64,000 nucleotides of DNA from Prosapia bicincta (GCA_036971475.1 JBAIZL010000002.1:354700082-354764081), one strand, 5' to 3'; numbered from the stretch's first letter, positions 47,330 to 59,525 are shown. Made by a program: numbers and translations. The notes: generated by a model not told the origin, from the sequence alone.

Positions 47330-48195
47330 TTAGAATGACCCAGTAGATTAGCGCAACTAGACGATTAATTCCTCAGTATGGAGGAAATTAAGATCTGTTT
47401 GTGGTACTTCCATTCCGTTTACAGTTATTGCGCTGATGCAACCGAATGGGAGATCGATCACAATCAATGCCGATATAGATAATGTACTTTGAACGTCACT
47501 TTCTAACTTATCTTCTACTACAGCTTATAATAGATTATTCCAAACGTATAAACTGAAGGAAGAAGCAATGCCTTTTACTGTTGAATTGTCTGGAGATTCT
47601 TCTTTGAACTCTTTTGGGTAAAACGAATCAGTTCTCTCATCAATGAATGTTTTTGCACCAGGTCCTGATTCCATTGTTTGCGCTATGATAAAACATCTAT
47701 CATCATCGGCAAAATAAGTCATACGTCGGATATACAATCGTTTATTCCAGGACCAAGGTTTTCCCTACGCATGGTTACAAGCGACAGTAATTCCTCTTTT
47801 AAAACCAGGTAAAGACACAACCAATCCCAGTAGCTGTAGATCTATATAAATTACAAGTGCTTTGTGATAACTACTGGAGAAAATGGTTAATCGACGTCTT
47901 GTCTGCTACCTAGAAACCAACGAGCTTATTTGCAACGAACAGTGTGGTTTCAGGCAAGGCCGATAATCAGTTGACCAATTGCTATTGTTAGAATCTGCTA
48001 TTGAAATGCCTTTATCTTGCGTCAAACACATCTTGCTATTTTCTTCGACTTCGAGAAGAGGAATTCCGAAAACTTTAAAATCATGGATATACAGGGCAAA
48101 CTCTTAGCAATCATCGTTAATTTTGGGTCAAATAGGTCTTTTCCAGTTCATATTCAAATAGTTACAAACAGGAGAATTGTGTATCGCAGGTTAGT
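47330..48195 (+). pseudogene. Jockey-like LINE reverse transcriptase fragment
   Basis: Translation across the three plus frames gives a decayed but ordered ORF2 segment. First comes a region with PNGRSITINADIDNVL and YNRLF, then a GPDSI stretch (usual SPGPDxI). Next are FPYAWLQATVIPLLKPGKD, LLEKMVNRRLVCYLETN, NEQCGFRQGR, VDQLLLLESAI and an FFDFEK motif, in the order typical of Jockey-clade reverse transcriptases. Several stops and frameshifts interrupt it. The fragment ends near 48195, before the YxDD catalytic motif, and a CT/TA microsatellite follows shortly. The enzyme would prime reverse transcription of LINE RNA at nicked DNA; this copy is dead. Confidence 0.85.
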
Positions 48196-48291
48196 CATTA
48201 CCATTATTTGCTATACTAATAACGCCATATTTGCCATTTCCATTAATAGTATAACTCGTAATGTACGGTTCACTATTCCCTATTTGTAGAT

Positions 48292-48448
<157 letters not shown>

Positions 48449-48489
48449 CTCATTTTATTAGTAAAACTTGGAGAGGTATTTTAACGATG

Positions 48490-48750
48490 TAGAGCACTTA
48501 GCTCCAGCCTTTGTACTTCCCATCTTTACCACAGGACTAGCTTAGTGGATACCTACCTTTTTGCAGAAACCAAGTATCCACCTGATGCTAAACCTTCTGA
48601 TATCTTCTGGTCTACATACCTGTCAGCCTAACCACTTTCTCCTTGCAGCTCCCAAAGCAGGACACTCACAGAGTACGTGGATTGGGCTTTCCTCTTGGTT
48701 CTCGTCGCATCTTTTGCACACAGGGGACCTAGATCTTTCAATTTTGTATT
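48490..48750 (-). pseudogene. LINE ORF2 C-terminal zinc-knuckle fragment
   Basis: On the minus strand from about 48745 a frame reads RSRSPVCKRCDENQEESPIH, then VLCECPALGAARRKWLG and a stop, then VCRPEDIRRFSIRWILGFCK. The Cys-x2-Cys ... His-x3-Cys-x-Cys arrangement followed by CPAL and a basic stretch matches the C-terminal tail of Jockey/R1-type LINE ORF2 proteins. Orientation is opposite to the reverse transcriptase fragment at 47330-48195, so the two come from different insertions or a rearranged one. One in-frame stop and a missing N-terminal part show decay. Confidence 0.75.
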
Positions 48751-48782
48751 AAAGCCCCATCAGATTCCCATGGTTTGTGACC

Positions 48783-49700
48783 ATCCTGGAACGCACACCC
48801 CTAGTATGTAGGCAATATTAGTGCACTTCTCTACATCTCCTGGAACGCACACCCCTCGTATGTTGGCAATATTAGTGCACTTCTCTACATCTCCTGGAAC
48901 GCACTCCCCTCGTATGTAGCCATTATTAGTGGACTACTCCACATCTCCTGGAACGCACACTCCTCGTATGTAGGAAATATTAGTGAACTTCTCTAGATCT
49001 CCTGGAACGCACACCCCTCGTATGTAGGCATTATTAGTGCACTTATCCACATCTCCTAAAACGCACGCCCCTCGTATGTAGCCATTATTAGTGCACTTCT
49101 CCACATCTCCTGGAACGCACGCCCAACGTATGTAGGCAATATTAGTGCACTTCTCCAGATCTCCTGGAACGTACATCCCTCGTATGTTGGCAATATTAGT
49201 GCACTTCTCTACATCTCCAGGAACGCACTCCCCTCGTATGTAGCCATTATTAGTGGACTACTCCACATCTCCTGGAACGCACACTCCTCGTATGTAGGAA
49301 ATATTATTGAACTTCTCTAGATCTCCTGGAACGCACACCCCTCGTATGTAGGCATTATTAGTGCACTTATCCACATCTCCTTAAACCCACGCCCCTCGTA
49401 TGTAGCCATTATTAGTGCACTTCTCCACATCTCCTGGAACGCACGCCCAACGTATGTAGGCAATATTAGTGCACTTCTCCAGATCTCCTGGAACGTACAC
49501 CCCTTGTATGTAGGCAATATTAGTGCACTTCTCCACATCTCCTGGAACGCACGCCACTCGTATGTAGGCAATATTATTGCACTTCTCCACATCTCCTGGA
49601 ACGTACACCCCTCGTATGTAGGCAATATTTGTGCACTTCTCCACATCTCCTGTAACGCACACCCCTCGTATGAGGCAATATTCGTGCAGATCTCCACGAT
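48783..49700. repeat. 54-bp satellite, 17 units, with 324-bp higher-order repeat
   Basis: TCCTGGAACGCACACCCCTC recurs every 54 bases from 48787 to 49651 (16 exact intervals). A set of six variant units starting at 48895 is repeated from 49219, exactly 324 bases later, with matching private variants (CCATTATTAGTGGACTACTC, then GGAAATATTA.TGAACTTCTC, then GCATTATTAGTGCACTTATC). Because 54 is divisible by 3, long frames exist on both strands, with an 18-residue period on the minus strand (for example GDVEKCTNIAYIRGVCVP). Stops interrupt them and several frames are open at once, so coding is unlikely. Confidence 0.95.
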
Positions 49701-50645
49701 TTTCCACTTCTCCTGAGAATTTTCTATTTGTATTGTAATTGTATAGAAATCTACAAAATTTTATAATTTTCCAATTTGTTTATTAAAGTTGTTTTACTAT
49801 TTGTTAGTCATTTTTCATTTTTGTTTTCCACATTTTATGAATTTTCTAGAACATCTTTTATCAAAATTACTTTTAAGTTCACATTTGCTTAATAAAAGTC
49901 GACCATAATGAATTATTCATTTTTAATGTTTCCTTTTCGACTTCGTAATTAAATGATAAACCACCACCACTATTTTAGTAACAATGTTCGTAAAATTACT
50001 TTCAAATTCACATTTGCTTAATACTTTTTTTGATAAAAGTCGTTATATTGGATTAAACCATTTAGAATTATTGTTCTCCGTACAAATATAAGTTCATAAC
50101 TTTGTCTTTTGCGTCATTACAAAGTTGCTTGAGGAGGTTTTAGGGCATTTGGGGGATTCATTACGAAAGACAAGCATGCACAACTATTCCCGTATTTAAT
50201 TTCAAGTTTAAACCAGAGACGGCCAAGAGGCATATACTGGCCGACAAGCATTTTAATCTTGCCCTGTCAGGTATTCAGTGTTTAGGTCCTTAAAACAAAA
50301 AGAAACATACGATATAATATCAGACATTTGTAAACGAATATTTCGCTGTATTAAAATATGGTTTATGTTGGTTTTATGTTACAAGTTTTAACAATAGTAC
50401 ATAACAAATATGGTTTATAGGATTGGAAGGAGGTGGTTAGGGTAAGCTGTAATGGCGGTGGTACCTCATATGGTTTTCCACCAAAAAAAATATAAAATAA
50501 CAATACAATAAGTAAACTATTTTACTCTATCCTATGGCCTTCGGTAAAAATAATACACTATTATAAACTTGTATTCCAGTTCCATATCCATTATCAATTA
50601 TTAGTTGTTTTTAAACTTGGTAAATTAACATATAAAGTGACAATT
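49701..50645. other. AT-rich non-coding sequence
   Basis: No gene. A phrase AATTCACATTTGCTTAATA preceded by AAAATTACTTT occurs twice (about 49868 and 49995), a small local duplication. Confidence 0.55.
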
Positions 50646-52147
50646 TTAACCCTTAACTGACACCATACGTCTCAGAGACGGTCGCGAATTTAAAAACCCC
50701 TGTATCTTCCGCCTACGAATTTTTTGTGCGTCCCCAGCCCGTCTACCTTTCAGGTGAGTGGTATAGTTTGTGTAGTGAATGTCCTGTTTGTTTTTGTCTT
50801 CGTTTGCCTTTTCCAAAGCCATTTTAGTGTAGTGCGTCCCATTCTCCCGTCTCTCAGACGTATCGTGTCTGTTAAGTAACATTATTCGTTCATTCCAAAC
50901 TTTGTATATAGTGTTTTTAGTGTAAGTGTGTGCTTTTTTACGTTTCTTTTTTAATAAATATGGATTATCAAAACCCTGATAAACCTGGTCCATCACATGG
51001 AAGACCAGTTATGAACTTAGTAACTGTGAATAGTGATGGGTTCAATAACGATCTTGAGAATTTGGTGTATGATGTTTTGGAAGGACCTTCAGAACCTGAT
51101 CCATACGACAGCGATAGAGATCCAGATTATCAATATGATAGCGAACACGATTCCGAATCAGAACAGGAGGGCGAAGAAAATGATGATGTGTACCAAGAGT
51201 CGTCTAACGAGCATCCAGGTGTGATAGATTCTTCTAGTATTGAACCCCTGCCTCTAGACGATGGTTTTTTCTATGGAAAAAAATACGTAACAGAACACAA
51301 TTTAAATGGAATAAAGTGCACCAGCCTCTAAATGTTACAACAAGAAGGCATAATATAATTGTGCAGTTACCAGGTCTAAAAGCTCCTGCAAAAAAATTGG
51401 GAACTAACCCTACTATTGAGGACGTGTGGGGACTTTTGTTTTCTAATGACATTTTGAATGAAATTATTATGTGGACAAACAAAAAGATTACTTCGATCAG
51501 GAGTAATTTTTCAAAACCTCAATCTTACTCATCTGATTTTTATATGATAGAGTTGAAAGGTTTCATCGGACTTTTGATATATACGGCTATTTTCAAATCT
51601 AGCAACGAGTGAATTGACAAATTGTATTGTACTAATGGAACAGGTCGAGACATATTTCGTTGTACAATGTCCAGAAATAGATTTTTATTTTTATTGTTGG
51701 CATTACGATTTGACAATCCTGTTGATCGTGAGGGAAGGAAAGATGAGGACCCTAGAGCTGCAGTTTCCAAAATATTTAATAAATTTTCTGAGAACTCCCT
51801 ACTCCTGTATTCTCCTGGTCCAAAGATGTGCGTTGATGAAATGCTGGTCTCTACGACATTGAAATAGCTTTACATTACCACAAATTACAATGTTTAGATT
51901 ACAAAATAAATATTTTAAAGAAAAAACAATTTTCCGGTAAAGAAAATTTTTTTGTTAGTAATATTAAATTATTTTTAATGGATTTTAAGCATCACTTTGT
52001 AAAACGCACTAATATATTAAGAATATGTCATTAAAATATGTTTTTAAAAGTGTTTAATGATTACTAATTCCAAAATACATAATGGTGTCTGTCAGACGTA
52101 TGGTGTTTGTTAAGTAATGTTTTAACATGATGTTAGTTAAGGGTTAA
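50646..52147 (+). mobile_element. piggyBac-like transposon, 1494 bp between TTAA duplications
   Basis: TTAA at 50646-50649 and 52144-52147 flanks the element. Its ends are inverted: CCCTTAACTGACACCAT at the left matches CCCTTAACTAACATCAT at the right (15 of 17). Subterminal repeats around CAGACGTAT and GTGT.TGTTAAGTAA occur at 50850-50883 and 52090-52119. Ends beginning CCC and a TTAA target duplication are diagnostic of piggyBac. The transposase gene inside is internally shortened and broken, so any movement would need an enzyme supplied elsewhere. Confidence 0.93.
50960..51866 (+). pseudogene. piggyBac-like transposase, truncated and broken
   Basis: ATG at 50960 (MDYQNPDKPGPSHG) opens an acidic N-terminal region rich in Asp/Glu (to about 51290), typical of piggyBac transposases. 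A one-base frameshift near 51297-51301 moves the frame to FKWNKVHQPLNV, then HNIIVQLPG, a TNKKITS stretch and ELKGFIGLLIYTAIFKSSNE, where a TGA at 51610 interrupts. The same frame resumes with MSRNRFLFLLLALRFDN, R-G-R-K-D-E-D and PGPKMCVDEMLV, the segment holding the first catalytic Asp, and ends at a stop after 51863. The rest of the DDD domain and the Cys-rich C terminus are missing, so the protein would be about half the usual length. Loss of the C-terminal half looks like an internal deletion that kept both element ends. Confidence 0.92.
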
Positions 52148-52914
52148 ACTAGTGCAGCCAAAACCGCCGAGGGGCGCGAATGTAACAATATTTTTTTAAC
52201 GAGATCCACCCTAAGTTATACTTTCACAGATATGTTCTGAGATATTATAACAGAGCTACGTTTCATGTAAAAAAAACGATTTTATAAAGTTGTATTCTTA
52301 TTATGAATTTATTTTTGTCTATTTTCATTATTTTAAAGCTTTAGGTCGTAATATTTTTAAGCTTTTAACAATTCTTATTTTTTCGACTTCTTTAGACTTT
52401 TTAAATAACCAGGTAAATTGATTTGTCAATATCCATTATGTACAGAAATAATTAACTAGTTTTAAAAATGGAAATTGGCTTCACTTAGCCATATGTAATT
52501 GAATATTTCAAGGCTCTAATAATTATAAATGACCTAAACATTCTATTATTCTGATATAATGTATCAATTCGAAGCACTTTTCACGGATGATATTTACAGA
52601 ACAATTAGGTATTGTTTCAAATATCTTGAAATAAAAATATGATATATAAAAAGTACAATGGCTAATAAAGCTCTTTAAAACAATGACCAAATTCGTAATG
52701 AAGCGTTAACTTTAAAAATACAACAACAGCTCCTGCACAAGGCCAGCGTTTATCTCAAATTTTATAAATTGCACTAATTTTCTGCGTTCATCCTTAAACA
52801 CTGCAGATTTTATTTGAACCAATAATGTACAATTTAGATTTATTTGTTTACAAATACTCTAACCATAAACTGCAACTATTTGTCGATGCTTAAATGTGGT
52901 CTTTGCTAAACGTA
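52148..52914. other. AT-rich non-coding sequence
   Basis: No gene or repeat recognised between the piggyBac element and the satellite relic. Confidence 0.5.
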
Positions 52915-53205
52915 TACTGAGAGATGGATGTCAGCACACTATACCAGGATACCATCGACACTATACTACTTCTTGCCCACGCAATGCCAGAAATTCCCCT
53001 ATATCCTTACTTATATATAATCCCCACAACCCTACCTTACTTCTCGTTTTTAAGAAACTGTGAAGGATGAACAACTCTTTATGTCTACTTCAGGCACGCC
53101 ATCTTCCCCACTCAATGCCAGAAATCCCCTATATCCTTCCTCATATATAATCATCGTCTAATAAGGGCTTCTAAAAGATGGATACTACCTTAGGTCATTA
53201 GGTCA
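52915..53205 (+). repeat. Diverged relic of the 128-bp satellite, about two units
   Basis: CCCCTATATCCTTACTTATA (near 52997) and CCCCTATATCCTTCCTCATA (near 53127) are about 130 bases apart. Between and after them come GGATGAACAACTCTTTATGT, CTACTTCAGGCACGCCATCT and GATGGATACTACCTTAGGTC, which follow the same order as the satellite at 1-6110. Divergence is much higher than within the main array. Confidence 0.8.
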
Positions 53206-56200
53206 GCGACCATGAACACTTGATACAACGGTGGCACGAATAATGAGTGCTGCGAAATATGAGTACAGGAAGAACAATAGCATTTGACGAAGGTTAGTGG
53301 TAACTTTAATAAATGAATAAAACGTGCAAACCAATCTCCCGATGTCACCCCAGAGCATAGACCTTTAAACTAGAGTTAGACGTGTTTAAAGCGGAACCGC
53401 AAGGGAACGAAAATATTATCCGCATTGGACTATTTTGCAATATACAAATAGCATTATTTAAAGTCATAAATACTGTAATAATTTTAGTTCCTGCAGTACA
53501 ATAGGATTACATACCTTTTAATGAGAGAAGCTGTTGACTTTAGAAATAATATGATACACTATTTACTTCTAATAAACTAAATCACTACACTATGCATTTG
53601 GCAAATATAAATAAAGCAGACATTATCCAAGCATAAATAAATTAAAACCTAATATTTTTACACGAAAGTTTCTCTAGATAATATTATTCTTATTTTTCCC
53701 TAAAGTCTAACAAAGAAACTTCCCACTGTTACGTTACCTTAACCCGTTGCATACAGTCCTTTACAGAGTACAATAGTTCAAGAATCAGCAGTGAACTGCG
53801 TGACGTCACTTATGCTTTGTAGGGGGTCTTCATGAGTACGTATCTTTGTTTGGACCTACAATTCTCTGGGTTCTTCCTCTTCGTCCCCATCGTCAACGTA
53901 CTCCTCCTCTTCGTTTTCGGCAGATCTAAAAATCTCGGTGGTGACTAAAAATCTGTAGGCGATTCAAAGGTATAATGTGTGGTTGGAGTCCTTGTCATCA
54001 TAACACCAAAGAAGACATCGAACAACAAAAACTGTAGAAGGCTGGCCCTCAAGATCAACTACACACTTTTGAACCCTAAACCAAGAGTAAAAGACGTCGT
54101 GTATTGTTTGAAAGAAGAGGATGAAACTACGACTCATATGTACATGAGACTGAAGTTACACTTAGTGGGAAAGAAAAGAAAAACAAAATATATTGCTTTA
54201 AACTGTCTAGAAAACAGTACAAAAAGGCCTAGGAACTGGAGGCATTATGTCTTGTTTAAACTCTCTTTCCTACATTTCAAAGAATGGATTAGATCAGACC
54301 AAAGAAATCAAATGATAAAATCAAATAAAATGGTCTATTGGCAATGTAGATTAATTTTTTTTAAAATGAAAAATATAAAAAACAAAAAAATGACAAGGTA
54401 AAAGCAGATTGTATACCGTCAAAGTGATATCGTTATCATTTTGTCAGTCCAAAGAATGGAAAAGTGTGATAGAAATCAGGTTTAATAAATAATGTTTTAA
54501 CGGATCATCACCTTAGTAAACTAAGCGACCTCTTTGTTTAGCTTAGAGGTAAACTCATTTATGTAGTGCATTGATTTTAAAAGATCCACGCCTAAATGCT
54601 ATACTGATTTTACGCCTGTCACAATGCTCTGACGTCATAGCTTACCTGTCAAAACGTGATACGTACCCATCTTTGTCAAGATTCTCTGTGTACGCATATT
54701 TAGTTGTACTCATTTTGCGAACATTCCATATAACGACGCTACCATGGCAGGTTAATTCTACCGTTTCTATCCTACCTAAGGATATGTAGGTTTGCTCTTA
54801 CCTAAAACCAATGCTTTTCTAGCCTTTGCAGACCAGAATATTCATAGGCCTACTGAACGTTCGCATTAGTGTTGCAAAAAAAATCAAAACTAATGCACAA
54901 AACATTTGTTTAAATTGTTATACATTTTCATATTTGTAATGTCTGTAATGTAGGTTATTAATTACTCAGTACCTTTAAAAATAACTTCGTACCGCCTCTT
55001 GAAATATAACTTCCAGTTGGTTTTGACGTTTGTTTCCTGAATTAAAATGATGGGAGCTAAATAGGGACTACTATATCATATATATGCCATAACGGGTAGT
55101 CTTAAAATGACCAAAATTCGATGACTGCAAATCTACATATAAAGTTACACTATGAAATCGTGTTGGGGGACTACAGGGAAATCTCTCTTCTGCTTTGGTG
55201 AGAAACATTTTCTTACATAAACAGGCACAAGGGAAATTACGCAGTTTTTCTTTTTTATTTCAAGGTTATTTCAATTGGTTTAGTGGTGTTACATCTCACA
55301 TAATAACACATAAACAGTAGTAGTATAAACACACAAAAACGAATAATTATCAGTTTCAATCCTAAATAGTTAACAAAATCATTACAAGAAACCTATTTAG
55401 GAGAAAACTTAGCTGTGATGTACACGGTACAGATCATCGTAATATCAGGAGTTATAATTATATCAACCACTGTATTTAACAGTACAAGAATATATTCTAT
55501 GAATAACTTCAAACGTGTGAAACGAACGAAGAACTAACCCAGTAGGAAATATTTAAAATTTATTACAAGTGTAAAGCGTTGCTTCAAATTTTTAGTAATT
55601 AGTACTTATTACTAGGCACTTTCGTTGAAGTAAGTTAAGGAATGTGAATATATGTACAATAGATCATTTTCCCCTTGATCACTTTAAAGGACTTCATTAT
55701 AAAATACCAGCTAGAGCAAATATAATATGGGTAAGCTTCTTTATGTAAGTTATAAGAGAACACTATATTTTGTAATGATCTTCCTGTCAAGCTTTGTTCT
55801 TACTAATTTAATTGTAAGAGATTGTCACATGCATAATGCAACCTGGGGTTTTTGGATTTAGTTAAATATTTATATTTTGCCAAGTGTGCTCCAAGGAAGC
55901 CATGACTGTTGTCAATTTGAGTGTTCCACACTTGCTTCTTCATTGTTTGATTCCCCTTTCTCTTGTCTATTAACAAGTATCCTTTTTTTTATTTATCTCC
56001 CAAATTTGTCTGATGATATTTATTTTATATGACCTTGGTTGTGCAAAATTTCTTTTGTTGGTTTAAGCCCTCAATGATTGCCAAAATATTTTAATTACAT
56101 ATAGGTCTGGTATATAGCAAACTTTGTCTGGTGTGCAGCACAAACCAAATTTTATGCCACGTAATTTTTGCAGCAAACTGACTAGATAACTACATGTTCT

Positions 56201-56964
56201 GGGTCCACTACCCAGAATATTCGCAATTGGAGTTGTTTGTTGTATTAATATTAACTTCACTATTTCATAAATACTTGTTTTTGTGAAATTAGTGAAAACT
56301 AAAGCTACTTACTCTACTGATGTGTTTCGAAAGTGTTATTTCATTGACAAAACCTGATTGCCGAAGTACACAACCTACCTTACACCACCACATCCTTAAA
56401 TCTCACACCTGCAACCTTGAGGGAAAGCCATCAGTAGCAAGTAAGCTCTTTCAGTGAAGTAACATTTTGGAAAAGTGGCAACACCGTAAGAGGCAATAGT
56501 TTTCAATAGTTTTTGGTCTGAAGGTACTAAGCTTTTAATCTTATTTCTTAATTACTCACTAAGTAAGAAACAAAACAAAACCTTTTCGTTTAAATAAATA
56601 CGGTTGATGTGTGGTACCTAATTCCCAAATCAACCGTATTTATTTAATTAATAGCCACTGTGATGGTAAGCAATGTTAAATCAAAATATTTTTGTTTGAA
56701 ACAAATTTTAAATATAGAGTTTATATAAAACGAAATAATACTGACGAACTTAAAGTTGAGTCTTTGTCGTAAAACAAAATATTTCCCTTCTAAAGTAGCT
56801 CCTAAATTATTCACTCTATTTCAATGTTTAGAATTTACTTAAATTCTTATGAATATTTCCCAATAAAACAAACATATCAACTTTCTACATAGTATAAAAA
56901 ATTAATTTTTTCAACTTTTGCTGATTTCGTTGTACATGACAATTGTCAAAATGTTTATTGAAAA
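53206..56964. other. Mostly non-coding; no gene recognised
   Basis: About 3.8 kb. A plus frame at 53979-54401 (140 codons, basic, starting GTG) resembles nothing I recognise and has no ATG near its start. On the minus strand at about 53866-53950 a short acidic frame (ENEEEEYVDDGDEEEE, then PREL and a stop) could be the end of a decayed protein. It sits beside TTAACCCGTTGCATAC at 53741, which could be a transposon end. A minus frame at 56063-56260 (65 codons) is also unassigned. A hairpin lies at 56590-56647. Confidence 0.45.
56590..56647. repeat. Perfect 19-bp hairpin
   Basis: TTAAATAAATACGGTTGAT (56590-56608) is exactly inverted at 56629-56647, with a 20-base loop. It may be the remnant of a very short foldback element; the AAATAAATA end recalls the other foldback copies. 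Confidence 0.85.
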
Positions 56965-57647
56965 CTTAATGGCCACCTGTCTTCTATGCAAACTAAATCT
57001 TATGTAGTGCTTCAGTTATATAATCAAAAAATTATTTTTTTCTTACGCACGTTCAGTTTTTAATACTTTAAAAGGTTTTGGGACAAGTCTCAGCAGGCCT
57101 GGCCGAGTTGGTGTTTTATTACTGTGGACATAATCACACGTGTTGCGAGATCATAAAAATATTTAATCAATTTATCAATAAAGTTCGGAAAGTACAATGT
57201 GCAATTGTTCTAGTTTTTAATGGCAAAGCAATACTTATTAAATGAAATTTTAATCATATTAAGATTAGATTGAATAGGCCTAGTTGGTTTTATTATGGTA
57301 ACAATAACTGATTTATAATGTCGTTCAAACTACTACGTTAAATAGGTCTATGTTGGAAGTAATAAAAAAGCCCATACTCATGTTTCCCCTGGTGCCCGAA
57401 AATTCTCTGTTGGGGCTTGCCTAGAACCACAAAAACGACCCACCAATTCATTTTCTTGGGAATATATCTTAAATCAGGGGTTCTCCAACTGGGTGGCCTA
57501 GAGGAATTTCAGGAGACGATTTTTTAAGTGTACTGAAACTGCCTACAGACATAGGTGTGCGACTACAATTAGGTGTACCAGCGAGTAGACTGGCGTGACG
57601 TGTGCGTAGTGAAGTACGTCGCTGTTCTCTGACGAATGTTTATTTAG

Positions 57648-59030
57648 TCTTGCTAGACTCTTGTTACTTGAGTTAGGGTCTCAAGGATAATCTCTCTGGA
57701 GCATAAGCAGGAGTCTTGCTAGACTCTTGTTACTTGTGTTAGGGTCTCAAGGATAACCTCTCTGGAGCATAGGCAGGAGTCTTGCTAGACTCTTGTTACT
57801 TGAGTCAGGGTCTCAAGGATAACCTCTCTGGAGCATAGGCAGGAGTCTTGCTAGACTCTTGTTACTTGTGTTAGGGTCTCAAGGATAACCTCTCTGGAGC
57901 ATAGGCAGGAGTCTTGCTAGACTCTTGTTTCTTGATTTAGGGTCTCAAGGATAACCTCTCTGGAGCATAAGCAGGAGTCTTGCTAGACTCTTGTTACTTG
58001 ACTTAGGGTCTCAAGGATAACCTCTCTGGAGTATAGGCAGGAGTCTTGCTAGACTCTTGTTACTTGTGTTAGGGTCTCAAGGATAACCTCTCTGGAGCAT
58101 AAGCAGGAGTCTTGCTAGACTCTTGTTACTTGAGTTAGGGTCTCAAGTATAACCTCTCTGGAGTATAGGCAGGAGTCTTGCTAGACTCTTGTTACTTGTG
58201 TTAGGGTCTCAAGGATAACCTCTCTGGAGCATAAGCAGGAGTCTTGCTAGACTCTTGTTACTTGTGTTAGGGTCTCAAGGATAACCTCTCTGGAGCATAG
58301 GCAGGAGTCTTGCTAGACTCTTGTTACTTGTGTTAGGGTCTCAAGGATAACCTCTCTGGAGCATAAGCAAGAGTCTTGCTAGACTCTTGTTACTTGAGTT
58401 AGGGTCTCAAGGATAACCTCTCTGGAATATAGGCAGGAGTCTTGCTAGACTCTTGTTACTTGTGTTAGGGTCTCAAGGATAACCTCTCTGGAGCATAAGC
58501 AGGAGTCTTGCTAGACTCTTGTTACTTGAGTTAGGGTCTCAAGGATAACCTCTCTGGAGCATAGGCAGGAGTCTTGCTAGACTCTTGTTACTTGTGTTAG
58601 GGTCTCAAGGATAACCTCTCTGGAGCATAGTCAGGAGTCTTGCTAGACTCTTGTGTTAGGGTCTCAGGGATAACCTCTCTGGAGCATAGGCAGGAGTCTT
58701 GCTAGACTCTTGTTACTTGTGTTAGTGTCTCAAGGATAACCTCTCTGGAGCATAGGCAGGAGTCTTGCTAGACTCTTGTTACTTGAGTTAGGGTCTCAAG
58801 GATAACCTCTCTGGAGCATAGGCAGGAGTCTTGCTAGACTCTTGTTACTTGAGTTAGGGTCTCAAGGATAACCTCTCTGGAGCATAGGCAGGAGTCTTGC
58901 TAGACTCTTGTTACTTGTGTTAGGGTCTCAAGGATAACCTCTCTGGAGCATAGGCAGGAGTCTTGCTAGACTCTTGTTACTTGAGTTAGGGTCTCAAGGA
59001 TAACCTCTCTGGAGTATAGGCAGGAGTCTT
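57648..59030. repeat. 66-bp VNTR, 21 units
   Basis: The same unit as at 36589. TCTTGCTAGACTCTTGTTAC recurs from 57648 to a terminal partial at 59027. The total is 21 units, with one 7-base deletion near 58650. Here GAG and GTG variants mostly alternate, and several units carry AAGCAGG or GGAGTATAGG variants, so local homogenisation differs from array 1. Confidence 0.97.
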
Positions 59031-59076
59031 GATTTATTATATAGTCCTCTTCTCTATTTTATTGTGAATACTGTAT

Positions 59077-59082
<6 letters not shown>

Positions 59083-59121
<39 letters not shown>

Positions 59122-59151
59122 CACACTCACACATGCGTGTATATAGACACA

Positions 59152-59189
<38 letters not shown>

Positions 59190-59190
59190 G
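59083..59190. repeat. TA and GT microsatellites
   Basis: TA run at 59083-59117 and GT run at 59153-59190, at the position where copy 1 has only short TA and GT stretches (37960-38020). Confidence 0.95.
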
Positions 59191-59213
59191 TATACGCGTT
59201 CTGTGCGCGTGCT

Positions 59214-59525
59214 TGTGTGCGCGCGTGTGTGTAGGTTCGATGTGTTCACGTGCTCACGATCACGTTTGGGTGCGATTGTGTATGCGCTTATGCTTGTGCT
59301 TGCGTGTGTGCGCTAGCTTGTGTGCGCGCGTGTGTGTAGGTTCGATGTGTTCACGTGCTCACGAGCACGTTTGGGTGCGGTTGTGTATGCGCTTATGCTT
59401 GTGCTTGCGTGTGTGCGCTAGCTTGTGTGCGCGTGTGTGTGTAGGTTCGATGTGTTCATGTGCGCACGAGCGCGTTTGTGTGCGGTTGTGTATGCGCTTA
59501 TGCTTGTGCTTGCATGCGCGTCTGT
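59214..59525. repeat. 105-bp minisatellite, three units
   Basis: GTAGGTTCGATGTGTTCACG starts at 59231 and 59336, and the third unit (with one change) at 59441, exactly 105 bases apart. Units continue with TGTATGCGCTTATGCTTGTG. Because 105 is divisible by 3, a 123-codon frame crosses the array; it is not a gene. Confidence 0.95.

Noticed and set aside
49317..49707. Repeat protein of 108-126 residues
   Set aside because: The unit length is divisible by three, so overlapping frames are open on both strands; different frames end at different units and there is no promoter or splice signal.
53979..54401. 140-codon basic frame as a gene
   Set aside because: There is no ATG near its start, no recognised domain and an A-rich end; AT-rich DNA produces such Lys-rich frames by chance.
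56063..56260. 65-codon minus frame as a transposase piece
   Set aside because: A loose resemblance to piggyBac transposase was considered, but no catalytic residue or ordered motif series could be found.
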